A stretch of DNA of 64,000 nucleotides, from NCBI GenBank assembly GCA_023159155.1, contig JAJNNX010000016.1:434001-498000 (forward strand), in the 5' to 3' direction. Under the pieces are notes generated by a model. It had not been told where the DNA came from, ran no database searches, and saw only the letters and a program-made list of their open reading frames with translations. The position numbers and the translations under genes were made by a program. Of this stretch, positions 1-12,700 are shown piece by piece (positions within the stretch are counted from its first letter, which is position 1; every line of letters starts with the position of its first letter). Source of the stretch: Ustulina deusta. Taxonomy: Eukaryota > Ascomycota > Sordariomycetes > Xylariales > Xylariaceae.

Positions 1-843
1 AGGTACAACACCGGATATTCTTGAGCCGCAAGACCAAATGCGTGTCCGATAAATATAGACTGATGTCAAATCCTATATCGGGTTCCGAGTCTACCTCTCG
101 CGTTGCCTAGTCGTTACCAGAGACAAGCCCGAGTCTAGAGGACACTCGAGGCTCCGAGAAGTAGGCAGATCACAGAATCGACGTCATACGTAGAGGTAAA
201 GAGGCTATGGTATCGTAAGTCAGAAGAGTTCCGCGCCCGGAAAACGTCCAGCCGCGCTGGCTGCGTGACACAAACGTATGTTCGGTATAGGAGCATCTGT
301 CAGTATTCACCCGTGCTGACAAATGGGCGTTACGTGACATTAGAACATATACGTAGACGTATTCGGCCGTCCCTGAGTTTGAATTATCTGTAACTGTCTT
401 CCCTGCTCTAAGTATTTGTGTATCGATCGGTGCATGGTCGATCGGCGCGGCACGGCAACACCGATTCCAGATGGCAGAGTAACACAGTAGTCCAGATTAC
501 TTCACCGTCTCATTCATATAATCAGCATCGCTTGACGCCACAATCTACCCCCACGATCATCTTACTGACCGGTGTTTTAACACAGACCGACTTAAGAGGA
601 GTATTTCAAATCTCCCAATCATCAAGCATTCGGCGGTGAATGCGAGTATGTATACCTGTCCCAATATGTGTGTTATTTTGCGAGGTGTTAAGATCAAGTA
701 CGTCAGCAAGCAGGCATTGACAGCAATCAGATGACGGCGTGTTGCTTGCATCGTAGTTAAAGCAAGTGTCAGCGTAGCGTAGCAACGGGTCGCGGCTAGG
801 CCAAGCACCACCACCACCCATACCAGAATAGAAAACGGAAAGG

Positions 844-880
<37 letters not shown>

Positions 881-2006
881 CTAGAAAAAAACGTGGTTCA
901 GGTTGAACCAAACAGTGGGTTTTTCGAAGATGCCGAAACTCGAAGGAAGCAGAGGAATACGAAGAAGGGGGAAAAAATAATAATAATAAGGCATCTGCAG
1001 AACCGCCCCCAACAAGCATTAGATCCATGCTCTCGCACGTGTTTTCGGCAAAGTCGAGGCGGAGCAAGGGCCAAGGAATGATGGGGCAAAACGGGTCCCG
1101 ACAGCGCGGAGTCTTGCCAGAGCACGTTCTCAGTCGCGACGCTGACACCGACACTGATACCAGACCAATGCGACCCTTGAAGCAATCAGACGGCACAGTA
1201 GGGCTCGACGTATGATCGGGTGGAACCCGTTAGGGGACGACTATCTCCCCCGAATGGTATGTCAAAGAACCTTCGTTCCGTGTTCGACTGCGCACGGTAC
1301 CCAAGGCCGAAAGGGGAAGAACAGGGCCGGGAAACTGTAACCAAGACACAGGCATTGGTAGAGAGTAGGATAACGAAGTAGCTAGGTGGTAATATCTCAG
1401 TGCGAGGTAAGGACAGAAAGCTTGTTGATTATTGTCCTATATGATGTACATTTATCAATCTTACAAGTCAAGTTGATTAGAATCATGGACCAGCCAATCA
1501 TGTTGCCTCAACTCTCTGCGATTTTCTTTTTTTCTTTTGGCTTCTGCGTATGCCTATAGAGCCCTCATAACCTGACTTGAGTCTTGTGCCAATCTTTGAA
1601 ATGTTCGAAATGAAATAAATTAAATATCCCCAAACTCCAACGCGTGGGCTGGCCCACCTGATGTGAACTGCTCTTAAGACTCCGATCTTCCCGAAATGCA
1701 AAGTAGCCATTGTCAGGTAGGTGCCCAAATTTATTGTTTCCATCACCTGGAGGTGGCGGATGTATTGTAATGAACGTAGCTACCATAGTGAATGTAGCAG
1801 AGATATGAAACAGTGTCTTGCGAGCCTATATCCTTCTAGCACGGAGTACGCTCATGACACCCGTGAGGTAATTATTTTTTTCTGGTGGCTTGTTGAAAAG
1901 AGAGAGTATGAAGGATCTCGGTTGGTCCATGGGTATTGCTGCCAATAACAAAAAGGGGTATCTTTAGGAGGTTGTATGCTGCTGAATGAGGTAGTAGATG
2001 CGCCTC
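1..2006. other. Intergenic, no supported gene
   Basis: I see no coding region with an ATG start, codon bias or family resemblance here. The stretch holds an uninterrupted 33-base A run at 844-876 and ordinary mixed-composition sequence. Its right part is the 3' flank of the minus-strand gene ending at 2007. Confidence 0.6.
844..876. repeat. Poly(A) homopolymer, 33 nt
   Basis: An unbroken run of 33 A residues is preceded by A/G-rich sequence (AAAACGGAAAGG) and followed by GAGGCTAG. It could be a plain microsatellite or the 3' tail of an old retroposed copy; no reverse-transcriptase or gene remnant was recognised next to it. Confidence 0.9.
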
Positions 2007-3711
2007 TTAAGACATGTATCGGTTTCGTCCGCTATACAAACGTTCGCCTCGCCCAGAAAGCATTTGATCACACGCTTGTTTGGCGACACGTGCGCTTTGA
2101 CTCTCACTGAAGTTTTTATCGTCATCCGTGCAAGAAGTTGCCGGATGCTCTGTGACATCCTCCAGCTGCGGAGACTCGGGTTCCGTTGTGCAGAATGCCT
2201 CCAGGAGTAGCTCACTCTCTTCTACCGTCAATTGGCGTGGTTCGGCGTTGTATTGGAGATTCACACATCCCACCCAAGGCTCGCCACCGGATTTCTGACG
2301 GGCAGTGCTCTTGCGCTTCCGGCGAGTTCTCTTGATAGGGTCTCGCTGATCGATCTCGTCGACTCCCATCTGAACCAGCCGCTTCGCTATACTTCCCTCA
2401 TTCCAGTCCCAAACGCGGCGGCCACCCTTCTCTTTCATGATCTTTCGTATTTCCGGGTATCGGCGTCGCTCATATTCTTCAACAGCCTCTCTCAAGGCTT
2501 TATCCTGTAATGAATTTAGTTCAGTTATTCTCACTTCTTCGTGTTTGGCTTTCAACGATGAACTTACCTCTGATTCAGGCCAGACGGCGTATGATTGGAC
2601 AGTGCGAATTAGCTGCATTTGCAAATTCTCTTTGGTTTTATGGCCAAAGTGCTCTTTGTATGCCTGTTGAATCTGCTCCCACATGCCCTTTCCCTTGTCG
2701 TCACTCATTTGACACCGCAGTTCCACGAGGAACCGGGAATCGTTTGGAGCCTTGGCGTCGAGAGTGAGGTGTTCCGGGGGCGGAAGCTCAGGGGTATCGG
2801 GTGATGTATCTGCTGTCATGGGGTCTACATGTGCACCGTTGTGGCCGACGCCGTTGTTTTGGTGGGAGTTTTGGACCATGTTACGACCTCGCTTTGATGA
2901 TCGGCTAGATCGATTTGCCCTAGCTTTTGACTTTCTCGAGGGATAGGCTTGACCATACTCTAGGGATATGCCGCTGAGATTACTGAACTGGTGATGCAGG
3001 TCGTGTGCCATTAGCGGCCGCGTATCTGTGGGGTGTGGAGGCATTGAGACCTGTGAAATAGCTGGCACAAGCGGAACGTGTGTGGCAGAGGGTAGTCCAT
3101 AAGGGGGTGATCTTATCAACATTGATGGTGGAACACTGGAGTAGAGAGACTGAGAATGTAATGGTGGTGGTAGTTCTTCTGTCGGATCATGACTTGAGAC
3201 ACCGTAAGCGCCCCAGTGGAAGTGTGATGTCGGATCGACTCCTGTTGTATGCTGTTCCGGAGAGTGTGATGACTCCAAGGAATCCATGTCTAGCATCTCA
3301 GCTGTAGTAGATGGCACCGTCATAGGAGCTGATGAGGTGCTCGTCATAGTAGATGCGTATGGCCAAGGGCCAGATGTTGTTGGCGGAGTGAGCTGTTGAG
3401 GGTCCCCTCCATGTTGCGGATAGGTAGACAACATCTTGCTAGACCTTTCTGGCATCGAAGGAGACCCAGCGACAGACACAGGAGTCGGCAACGACGAGTC
3501 GTACGCCGGCACTGAATAAGGGCTATAAGGAGGAACCTGGGTCGTTATGAGCCACCATTTCTCTCTATGACACCACGTTTGAGCATGGGCTTACCGACGA
3601 ATACGACCGAGTCATGTCGTGAGTTCCATACGTAGAAGAGGACGGTGTAGATGACGAGCACTTGTCTTCACATGGAGGAGACCCCCCAGGCATATACGTC
3701 GAGTCATCCAT
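2007..3711 (-). CDS. Putative Myb/SANT-like helix-turn-helix nuclear protein
   Basis: Proposed exons on the minus strand are 3711-3595, 3536-2568 and 2504-2007, with introns 3537-3594 (GTAAGC..CCAG) and 2505-2567 (GTAAGT..ACAG), giving 527 aa. The first ATG (3711) starts MDDSTYMPGG. Residues 1-300 are low-complexity, rich in Ser, Pro and Thr. A basic patch (SRKSKARANRSSRSSKRGR) near 238-257 looks like a nuclear localisation signal. Residues about 303-415 form two compact helical modules: one around RFLVELRCQM..MWEQIQQAYKEHFG, and one around YERRRYPEIRKIM..WDWNEGSIAKRLVQMG. Both are followed by a basic RTRRKRKS stretch. This resembles fungal Myb/SANT-like DNA-binding proteins, but I cannot name a characterised orthologue. 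The second intron is 63 nt and stop-free in frame, so a retained form would carry 21 extra residues. Confidence 0.75.
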
Positions 3712-6700
3712 ATCGATATGAATTGCGAGTATCAGCGCTTGATGTGGAATTGGCGAACCAGTACCTTGCCGAGAATAGTCTACTTCAGAAGCACAAGCAG
3801 ATCCAGACGAGGGCGATGAAGGTGCAATAATGGTATTATATGCGCACATGGGTAATGATGTTGTCGAAAAAGAAGTAGAATAGGCGTTCACAAGACAAGC
3901 CACAGAGAAAAGAAGTCTGCCTTCCCAGGTCGTGACCAAGCGTGAGGCGAGTTAAGAGGACGGACAGACCGGGTTATAAAGCTCCGCTGGGAGCAAAGCC
4001 TCGCCTTCAACGGGAAAGAGCCAAGGTGGAGGTGAGCTCTGAGTGTCGCTACAGTAGGTACAATAGTACCTGATGAGGTCGTTGCAGTGGACCCTTGGGA
4101 GAAGTGATGTGTAGGCTGTGGACCTACGGGAGCTAGGTTGACCAGGGAGTCGTATATCCCCAGTAGGTACCATACATAGTACGGTACACTACTTGGATAG
4201 ATGAACGAACACCCTGGCACAGTACGGAGCACATGTGAAACCCATTGCCTTGTACACGCATGTAGACAAGCATAGTCGAGTACCCTACTTATCCAAGTTG
4301 GTACCCCTGGAGGATTGATCGACCAACGGGAGGGTGGGCGTCGACGTCGTCGCCCCGCCACGGGCGCCTAGCGACGGGTGAGAATATCGAAGTCGAGTGA
4401 AGGGAATGCTCATGATCGGGGAGCCACCGTCGAGTACGTGGTAACATTCGAGTGCGGTTCTTGAGAACTAAGACCCGAACAGACGTGGGAGTGACACAGG
4501 GGAATGCACCGATGCCGTAGAACTGTCATCAGGTTAGGTTAGGGATGGAGAGTGGTGTAAAATAAACTACCTACGTGGATAGAGCTGTAGAACGTTCTGC
4601 GACTTTGCATGAAATCTGGGGGGGTGCCTAACCTCCCTCAACCCTCCCAAGGTATAAAATAAACAGTATATGTACTGTACATTTTGCCAAGCATGTGGGA
4701 GAGGTTTAATACCTAGTGTAGCTTGTAGAGTCGTAGAGACCCGGAGGCATGGAAAGTCACATCACCATCTATGGATTCGAGTCTCACTCGCTCCCAACCC
4801 AGGAGGATTAGTGGTCTCATCATCTTGTTCTGCCTAGTTGACCTTCAGCACCATTGATGGGGGGAAGAAAGTTTAGCAGGTTGCGCAAAGAATTACTAGG
4901 AGCATGCATCCAAGCCTCAGGCAAGAGTAGCGGCTCGTTTAGGGCTGCTCGAGAATTCTCACACTAGACTACTGATGATGTTAAGAGAGACAAATAGCTG
5001 CGCTTGCTGAAGGGCTGGTGGGTTCACGACACCGTCGCTGAAGAATTCGGAAGAGAAATTTAGCGTAGCGCCTGTTACGGTCAGAATCCAATCCTGGCAG
5101 TCCTACTAAGGTTAGTCTAGTAGCCTGAATGTAGCGCTCGTGAGAATACCTCCGTGGGTCTCAGTATCCCCAGCAGTAGTATCTAGGAAACATGTGTCAT
5201 TATTGTGGTAGTGGCTGAGTTACCTCCTCTATCCCACCTCAGTGGTTACGGATTTATTTGGCACAGGTATTTGGCATGGACGGTTCGCTGGTAACGTATC
5301 AAGGACGGCCACTAAATATGTACATGGTGCCTAGTATCGTCACTCTCCTAACCTGTGAGTAGGTAGTGTACATATAAAAATTCAGCGACAAGGGTAGGGG
5401 GAATGTGGATAAAGCAGGTAGAAGAATAGTGCGTATTCGGAGCAGGGGTAAGCAATGAGTCTGCCATGCAGTATTATTCAGCAAGAGAATACACTACACC
5501 AAAATCCAGTACCATAGGTAAGAAACACCTTGCGCCCCAAATCGCGACACATGTTCTTTGTAACGGAAACAGAGGACCGCCGTTTTGGCCGCCGATCAGG
5601 TATATAGACCCTATCTAGGAGGGATCAAGCTCCGGAACCGTGTAAACTAACCAATGAGCTACGAACTGGTGGGATGGCGGTTTTAGAGGTACTGTATCTG
5701 GTCTCGAGGCCAACGGTCCCATTTTCCCGATCGAGGTTCCGTAAGCAGATGAGACGGCTCGAGCTCGAGCCGAAATGGAGTGGCTGCGGGTCGGAAATGC
5801 GATGGTCTTCGGGCAGCACAGACACAACACACACACCCACGCACAACATACACATCCCCGGGCAACGTGGAGACGTGTGCAGGAGATCAAGTGTCAAAGC
5901 AGGCAACCGAGCCGAATGGAACTCGGGTAGATCAACTCACGTCATTTGATAGCCAAGCATAATCGAATGACCGACTGGTGGCTGTGTGAGGAGCCGGTTG
6001 TAACAGAGCAAAAGGCGGAGTGATGAGCGCCAGCTGCTGCATCGCCGGCAGACCTAGACGCGGATGGGAGTGGAAGCGAAGTAGGATGTCTCTTTGCCGT
6101 ATCCCTACCACGTCTCCGTGGCCCCTCTGATGCGTTGGTGGGTTGCACTGCCAGTCCCGACTGTCTGGGCCAGAAATGCAAATAACCCTTTTAGACTGCG
6201 CTGGGCGGCTGCAGCGGAAACATGGCTCGCGCGCCTGGGAGGCCGTCATCATGGCTATTATAAGACGCATAACACTACGGACGAGAAAGGAAGAGAGAGC
6301 CATCGTACGGTCGCAGGCGGTCGTGACGATGATACGCCGATATCTGGCCATGTCTTGAGGAGAGCGAGGGGGGAGAAATGGCGGGGATAAGAAGCGCACG
6401 GCAATTTCAAAGAGGCAGCGTCTTATACAGAGAGGACTGTGACTATGATTGGTTGGCGACTCCCTTGGTACGTACCTGGATAATAGGCATGAGGGAATGA
6501 TTTACCTTGGGCACAAGAGAAGCAAGTATACCACCTACCTAGCTATAAGGTGGGCGCAAGTCAGGGCAGATACCCCAGACGATCTTCCCATGATGTAAAG
6601 CACACAGACAACCGATAGACAAAAGTTCCTTTGATAAGTCCGCCTGCCCACCACGACTGCTACCTTGCAATACAACCAACCAGTGTGTACACCGCAGGAG

Positions 6701-9700
6701 TGCGCTACCTACACTACCTGCCCGACACCTGAGGTACCGCCCACGCCCGGCCCGCACAGTGTGTGGTGCCAAGGCCCAGGGTGTACGAAAGTACTCGTGG
6801 AGACACTACGTTCAATGTCCATCAGCGGACGTATTAAAGCACGGTTCTGGGGTGATTTGGCAGGGTTCTGGCTTGGCGGCAAGGGAAAAACGCCTCTCAT
6901 TGGTCCCGACAGGTTGGTAACCAATCACATTGCGGGAAGCATGATTATCCTCCAATTGTGCCCCAAGACATTTGTCATGGGGTCTCGTTTCGCTTTTCCA
7001 CTCATCAGAAGAACACTTCGTCTACACTTTGTATTGGGGCTAGAGCTTAGGGCCATAAGGCAGCCTGCCTACCTACAGTCACGGCCAAAGCGGAAACAAA
7101 TCCGACCGCTAGATACTAGGAAGAAAGAAAAAAGACAGAGTCGGACAGAGAGATGCCTACAGGTCTCGGCATAAGCTTGATCGATGGCATCCACTCTCGA
7201 GGGCGGCTTCATTTACGTGGTAGGGCTGCTAAGTATACACCAAGTGCCGCAGGTCCAAGGGTCAGCATATCCTCCCTCGTGGAGTTAGGTCTGTCTCTTC
7301 GTCAACAGGTATGGTTGGATGCCCACGCCTCTGCGAGGATAGTTCCAGGCCTGCTTGGAGTTTCACCGCCCTGGTATATAGATACTACTTGCCTATAGGT
7401 ATAGTGTCATCGGCCGATATTAGCTGACCACTCTCGAAGAATTGAGCGCCGGCGTATCCTCTCGATTTAGGCGCCGATACATATCGAGGTAACGTAGAAA
7501 ACAAAGCAGCTAAGTGAAGGCAGACAAGCTCGTAGAGATGCTAGGCCACTTGACCCTCTCCCTCGGCTGCTTGCCTTTCACCAAGGGCTCGAAATCGTAG
7601 TCCCCGTGTTATTCATTGTCTCGTCAGCGATTCTCGCGCTGATTCGTGTGCCGTCAGATAGAACAATGGCCGTCAACACGGCTGTGGCGACTAACATCCG
7701 CGCGTTCGTTTGAGGTATCATGGTATTTTTGGCCCTCTATAAACCCAAACTCTTGGGATTCGACGCTAAGCGACCTACGAACATAACAGTCGCACTGCAA
7801 GAGCCGCTTTGTCGGCGCTGCAGCCAACAGCCAACGGGCTAGGCACCTGTACGAGATGTGCATGTACACCGGGCTCGTACCGAGTTCATAGATGGTGTAC
7901 CCCTTGGCAAAAGTACATGCAAGTCCCCCTCCACTCCTCGTTAAGGCATCTTCTCTCTGTTATCAGCCAGCGCCGCTCTACCAGCAGATCCAGCAGGATC
8001 ACATTCTGCTTCCTACCAATAACCAACTTTGTATTCGCCTCCTCTGGTACCAGGTGAGACCCGCAGGTACAGGAGATGGCACGTACATGTCTGCTATGCT
8101 ACTAATCTGCACTTTAAATTATGTATAGTACTCTTCATTAACAGCCCTACGAGCCCATTCTTCCCAAATACGCACATAAGCGCCCAACAGAAGATCTAAA
8201 TTTCTACTTTCTGTTCTAGCTAATTTCTTACCCCTTATTCGTAGTTCTTTTTTTAGTGTAGTTCACGTTTTGCACACCCATTTGAATCTTTAGGGAAATG
8301 GTGCATGACTGGTGAGTCAGGAGATAACCAAGTATACCAACAACCAATGATATGTGTAACTTGCTGATTTATAAAACTTTTGCGCTATATTTGCCTTGAG
8401 ATTTGGAGACCGCAAACCTTCCTGTGCCTCTTTCGGGGCAGCAACCAAATCTTACTTTAGGAAAAGCCTCAGGTTCTGGCAAGACCCCAAAACGTACATC
8501 AGTAAATAGCTCACTCGATGACGTGTTCTTCAGATACAGTCTTCGTACAGGAAAACCCTGTTGTCTTCGAGTTGTGATATGAACGTATACAGGCGCCGGA
8601 GGTCATAAATAAGTTCAATATTATCGATGAAAATGGAAAAAAAAAAGAAGAAGAAGGAAAATATATTATGTTTATCAACATAACTCGCTCATGCACGTAA
8701 GCAGTGAAAGCAACCGTTACTCGTTGGAGCTCGAACTCCTTTAAAACCGCAACTTAAATCTAGATCCCAACTGTCAGAGGTGCGATATTGAATTTCTACG
8801 ACCTAATCAGAAAGCTACGGCGATTGACACTTGAATGATCAATATATGCCACATATAGGCAATGCCAGGATGCTTGGGCGTATAGATCATTGCAAATCCC
8901 CTCTTGGGGCCTTGTTAGCTGTTATCTAGGTGGGCACCTACCTACCTGGATAATTGTGCCCAGACTTGTCTGATATTCCAATGGCCGAGTTTTCTGGAAT
9001 CCCCTGTGATGGGCTACTGACAACCAGCACAACGGCCAGGTCAAACCCCTAAACCACCCAGAACATTATGACATTCTAAGCATAGGGCATCTCTAAGCTT
9101 TACCTAAGTACTTTCACCGAACAACTGTGACTCCACTGTGCCACATCGCGCGGATTATAGAAGAGTAAAAGAGCGACGCGAGAGGGCCAAAAAGTATTAG
9201 TTCTGTTCATATTGATTTTTCTATCAAGAAAATATACCACGAACAAAACAAAATTATTCAGCCAAGAAAATATGGAAGTTCGCTTTGCCTAGCCACAAAC
9301 TCAAATCTCATCAAGGGGTATATTCAACCACTGTAGGTAGGCAGACTTGAATTCAATATGCCGACACCGTTTTTCAGAAAGAGCCCATATGGGTATGCCG
9401 AAAGCCGGTGTTCTCTAAGTACATATACTTTGTTCCAGTACCTAGGCACGGTAATTCTCATTAAAGCGGCTAAGTGGGTAGAACATGCGACATGCCTGCC
9501 ATGGTGTTGAGTCGCAGGCCATCGATTTCTGATAGAAGCCGGAACTGGAAGCATGGTACTTTGATCTCACTCTCGACTGGCCAATGAGACAACAGTTGGG
9601 CTCGGCTCGTAGGACAACGGGTGCTGATACAAATGCCGCGGCCCCCAACACCCCGTATATAACGAGTCTGATGGCTTACGGCCTCTACGATCTACCCCGA

Positions 9701-12700
9701 GCAAAGGAGTCAGCCAAACCCAGCATTTCTCGAAATCGAAGTTATAATATGAAACCCTGCTATGTTCGCTTGTTGTCAGTGACATACAAACTTGTTTCAA
9801 TGGGAATATAAAAATGGGGCGGCGTGCAACCCTTGGCTCAGTTGTCTGGACTAAGTGTAGCGTGCATGTGAGCCAGACTATATTCATTCACCTTTCCATC
9901 ATTCACGACCACGAACTACACAGTACTTAGATGTACATCCGTCTCCGCTACAACAACACTGTGGGCCTTGACATCGCAAGTTTCTGGTTTTTCCAATTCC
10001 ATATTTTATTTCTAGTTTCTTCCTTTCCTTCGTCGACCGAGAGGGAGAGAGGGACGAAGGAGGACGAGGAGAAATAATAAAAGAAAGCCTTGCATCGCCG
10101 CACCCTTACTGCGGCCCCTGTTGCACACGCTATCGCGCTTGGCCAATAATGGCGATAGCCTGATGAGGTATCGCTGCTGTCCTAGATGAGATAGGCAGGG
10201 CATTGATGCGACCGCCATGCAACCACATGCTCGGCCTCGTCCGGTTTCTCGCCAGTGCGACGAAACGACTGGCCAACTCGCTGGACCCGTTCGGCCGTCT
10301 TTTGCGACCCGAGACAGAGCCACACGGGCCGATCAAGAAGAGGTAGTTGAGCGAGGACGGGAGGCCACTTCGGTATATTTTCCACTTGGGCGCATCTCTT
10401 CACAAGCACAGGCACCACTGGACACCAAATGCACAGACGATCAGTCCACCCCGGACCTCGACTGCTACGATGCGCATCTACCATGGCGTCGGGTCCGGCC
10501 ACTCCGACGACTGAACAGCAACACTGCAATTGCAGGGGCTGGCGACGAGAGTTCTCCCGTCGGAACCATCCATTGATCCGCCGTATATGCCTTAATCAAC
10601 GCTACTGCGAGAGTCACCGGACAAGGTGCCCCGCGGTGACTGCTGCGGTCTCCAATTGTTCGCCGACGAGAGCCCAGGGGGCTATCGTTATGACGGCTCG
10701 TGCCTAAACGCGCTGAGTCTCCTGAACTGTGGGACGAGAGTGGCCAGATGCGATGACAATGCAATCAATCTGGTCTCGATGCAGATGCGCCTTAACACTA
10801 CAGCTCCACAAACATGACCAATGAAGTGGTTTCAAACGTTGCGGGCAGATCCTGAATTCCCTGCGGCTTCTGCTTGCTGATCAGTCAATGAAGGCGAGTG
10901 GTTATGTGGCATGTCTAGTGAACTAATCTATCCATCTCAAGACTGCGCGTGCTTGCTATGCAAGAGACTCAAGTTTTGGGGGCCATTAGTGTTCAGCACG
11001 GTCGACGTATGAGAAGGATTTCCAGGCGACTGGCACCGAATGATATCCCGCCAAGTAGCGCGACGAAGCCTAATGAAATTTTAGGGCTGACTATCCAACG
11101 GCCCCCATCTTGGAGTAGGTTACATGCCTCCCCAACAGGTGCTTGTCTCACCGTCATGAGCGAGAGATAACTGCACTATGGTCTAGCCGCTTCGATCTAA
11201 CTTATGTCGAAGTCGCGAGTGACGATTTCAAACCGAGCCCGGAATTGATGTAGGCTATCGAAGCCTTTGGGGTATAGGAACCTGGGGGCCGAAAAAAATA
11301 AGCTCTCATCCAGCCACAGTCCCGATCGGTATTATACGATTGAGCCTCCTCCGCTTCCCCCATATGCATGAGTGTCATCTGCTGTCCGACTGTGGCTATT
11401 TTCGACGCTGTAGTTCCTCAGCCCCTATTCTAGTAAGATTATGAACGGTAGGGCTGATGATGTGCAGAATTCAATTGGCGGTGGCTTCCTAACAGACAAT
11501 CACCGAATCTCACCGCACGATGCTGCCCTTTTCGTCATGATAATCCGGTAGTGAATACCCATTGTGACGGACTGGAGGTAGCAGCGTAATACCAGCGAAC
11601 AGTCATAGATAGTGACGCTTATCTGACTACCATGCTATTCTATTCGTCGTTTCTCTCTTTTCCGATAATCCAGGCACTCTAGGTGCTATAACATAAGGCT
11701 ACTAATCACACTCGGTGGTTGCATGGTCCCTGCCACGCTACATCTAATCAAACGATACTAACAATCGACCTGCCGGTAGTTGAACAACGCGAATCTCACA
11801 GTGGAAGAGGTAATGCTGTGCGCGCTGCGACATCCCGTAATCTTATGCACATTCACAGCCGAGAGATGCAGAGTCCTTTTCAAGACCCTTCCCAGTAGAT
11901 GGAGTGAGAAAGCCAAATTTCTTACCACTGGTCGAGCCCCCGTGTTAATTGACTTCTTTTCCTCCCTCTGTGTTTCTCTCCCGTTGCCATTAGCCCTTCA
12001 CACAAAGCCCCCCTTCGAGGAGATGCTCAATGCTCAAATATATATTCTAACATGTGCTTGCCCCCATGTCGCATTTCTCTTAGCATGATCCGAACTCTAC
12101 GCTTTCATTTAAAGTAATACACTATGTGCGTTGAACAAAATCTAATAGGTCAATGCCATTTAATTTCACTATCTAGGCATTTCTCATGATGAGGAATCTT
12201 CTTAATACGGATCGCGAAGCCAGATTGATTTGCCTGGACCTAATGTGACATAACGCAGCAGTCCCTGTTTATATATTTTATGATGAAGGGAAGACCTCAA
12301 GGCGACACTTAGAAACTAGTACGGCCTGGAATCACTGATACGATGTAATACTTATTCTTAGGCACCCAGACAACCCGATGCTCCAACACCATCTTCGCAC
12401 CGCGTTCCATAACCGCATACTTCATCTACATAGTTAGTATCCTATCCAGATCTACTCTCCCCGTACCTATGTTGTAGACTGTATAGCGATGGGTTACCGA
12501 CACCATCTTCATTGACTTCTTCTATCGGTGTATGAGGCGTAGATCTAATGCAGCTGCCCTGGCAGAAACCTCCTTATTTCAGATAGGCTCTGAACTAAAA
12601 TTATGTACATCAATTGCATTCACTCCTCAGCCTCCCATTCGCCTTTCCCCTGGCGCTTAATTACGCTTGCCGGCTGCTTTTGCTCCCAAGTGCCTGTGCT

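Noticed and set aside
5932..6399. Open frame of about 155 codons on the minus strand
   Set aside because: It begins at GTG, not ATG, has no domain or splice signal partner, and its composition is Arg/Ser/Pro-rich like random GC-rich DNA.
6665..7174. Open frame of 169 codons on the plus strand
   Set aside because: It starts at TTG, and the residues resemble no family; no intron borders extend it.
8725..8760. Palindrome GGAGCTCGAACTCC resembling a tRNA B box
   Set aside because: The flanks do not form a T-arm or the rest of a tRNA cloverleaf.
10012..10770. Several overlapping open frames on both strands
   Set aside because: The overlap on both strands comes from locally high GC content. Fragments faintly recall regulatory proteins (Cys/Arg-rich), but no motif is complete.
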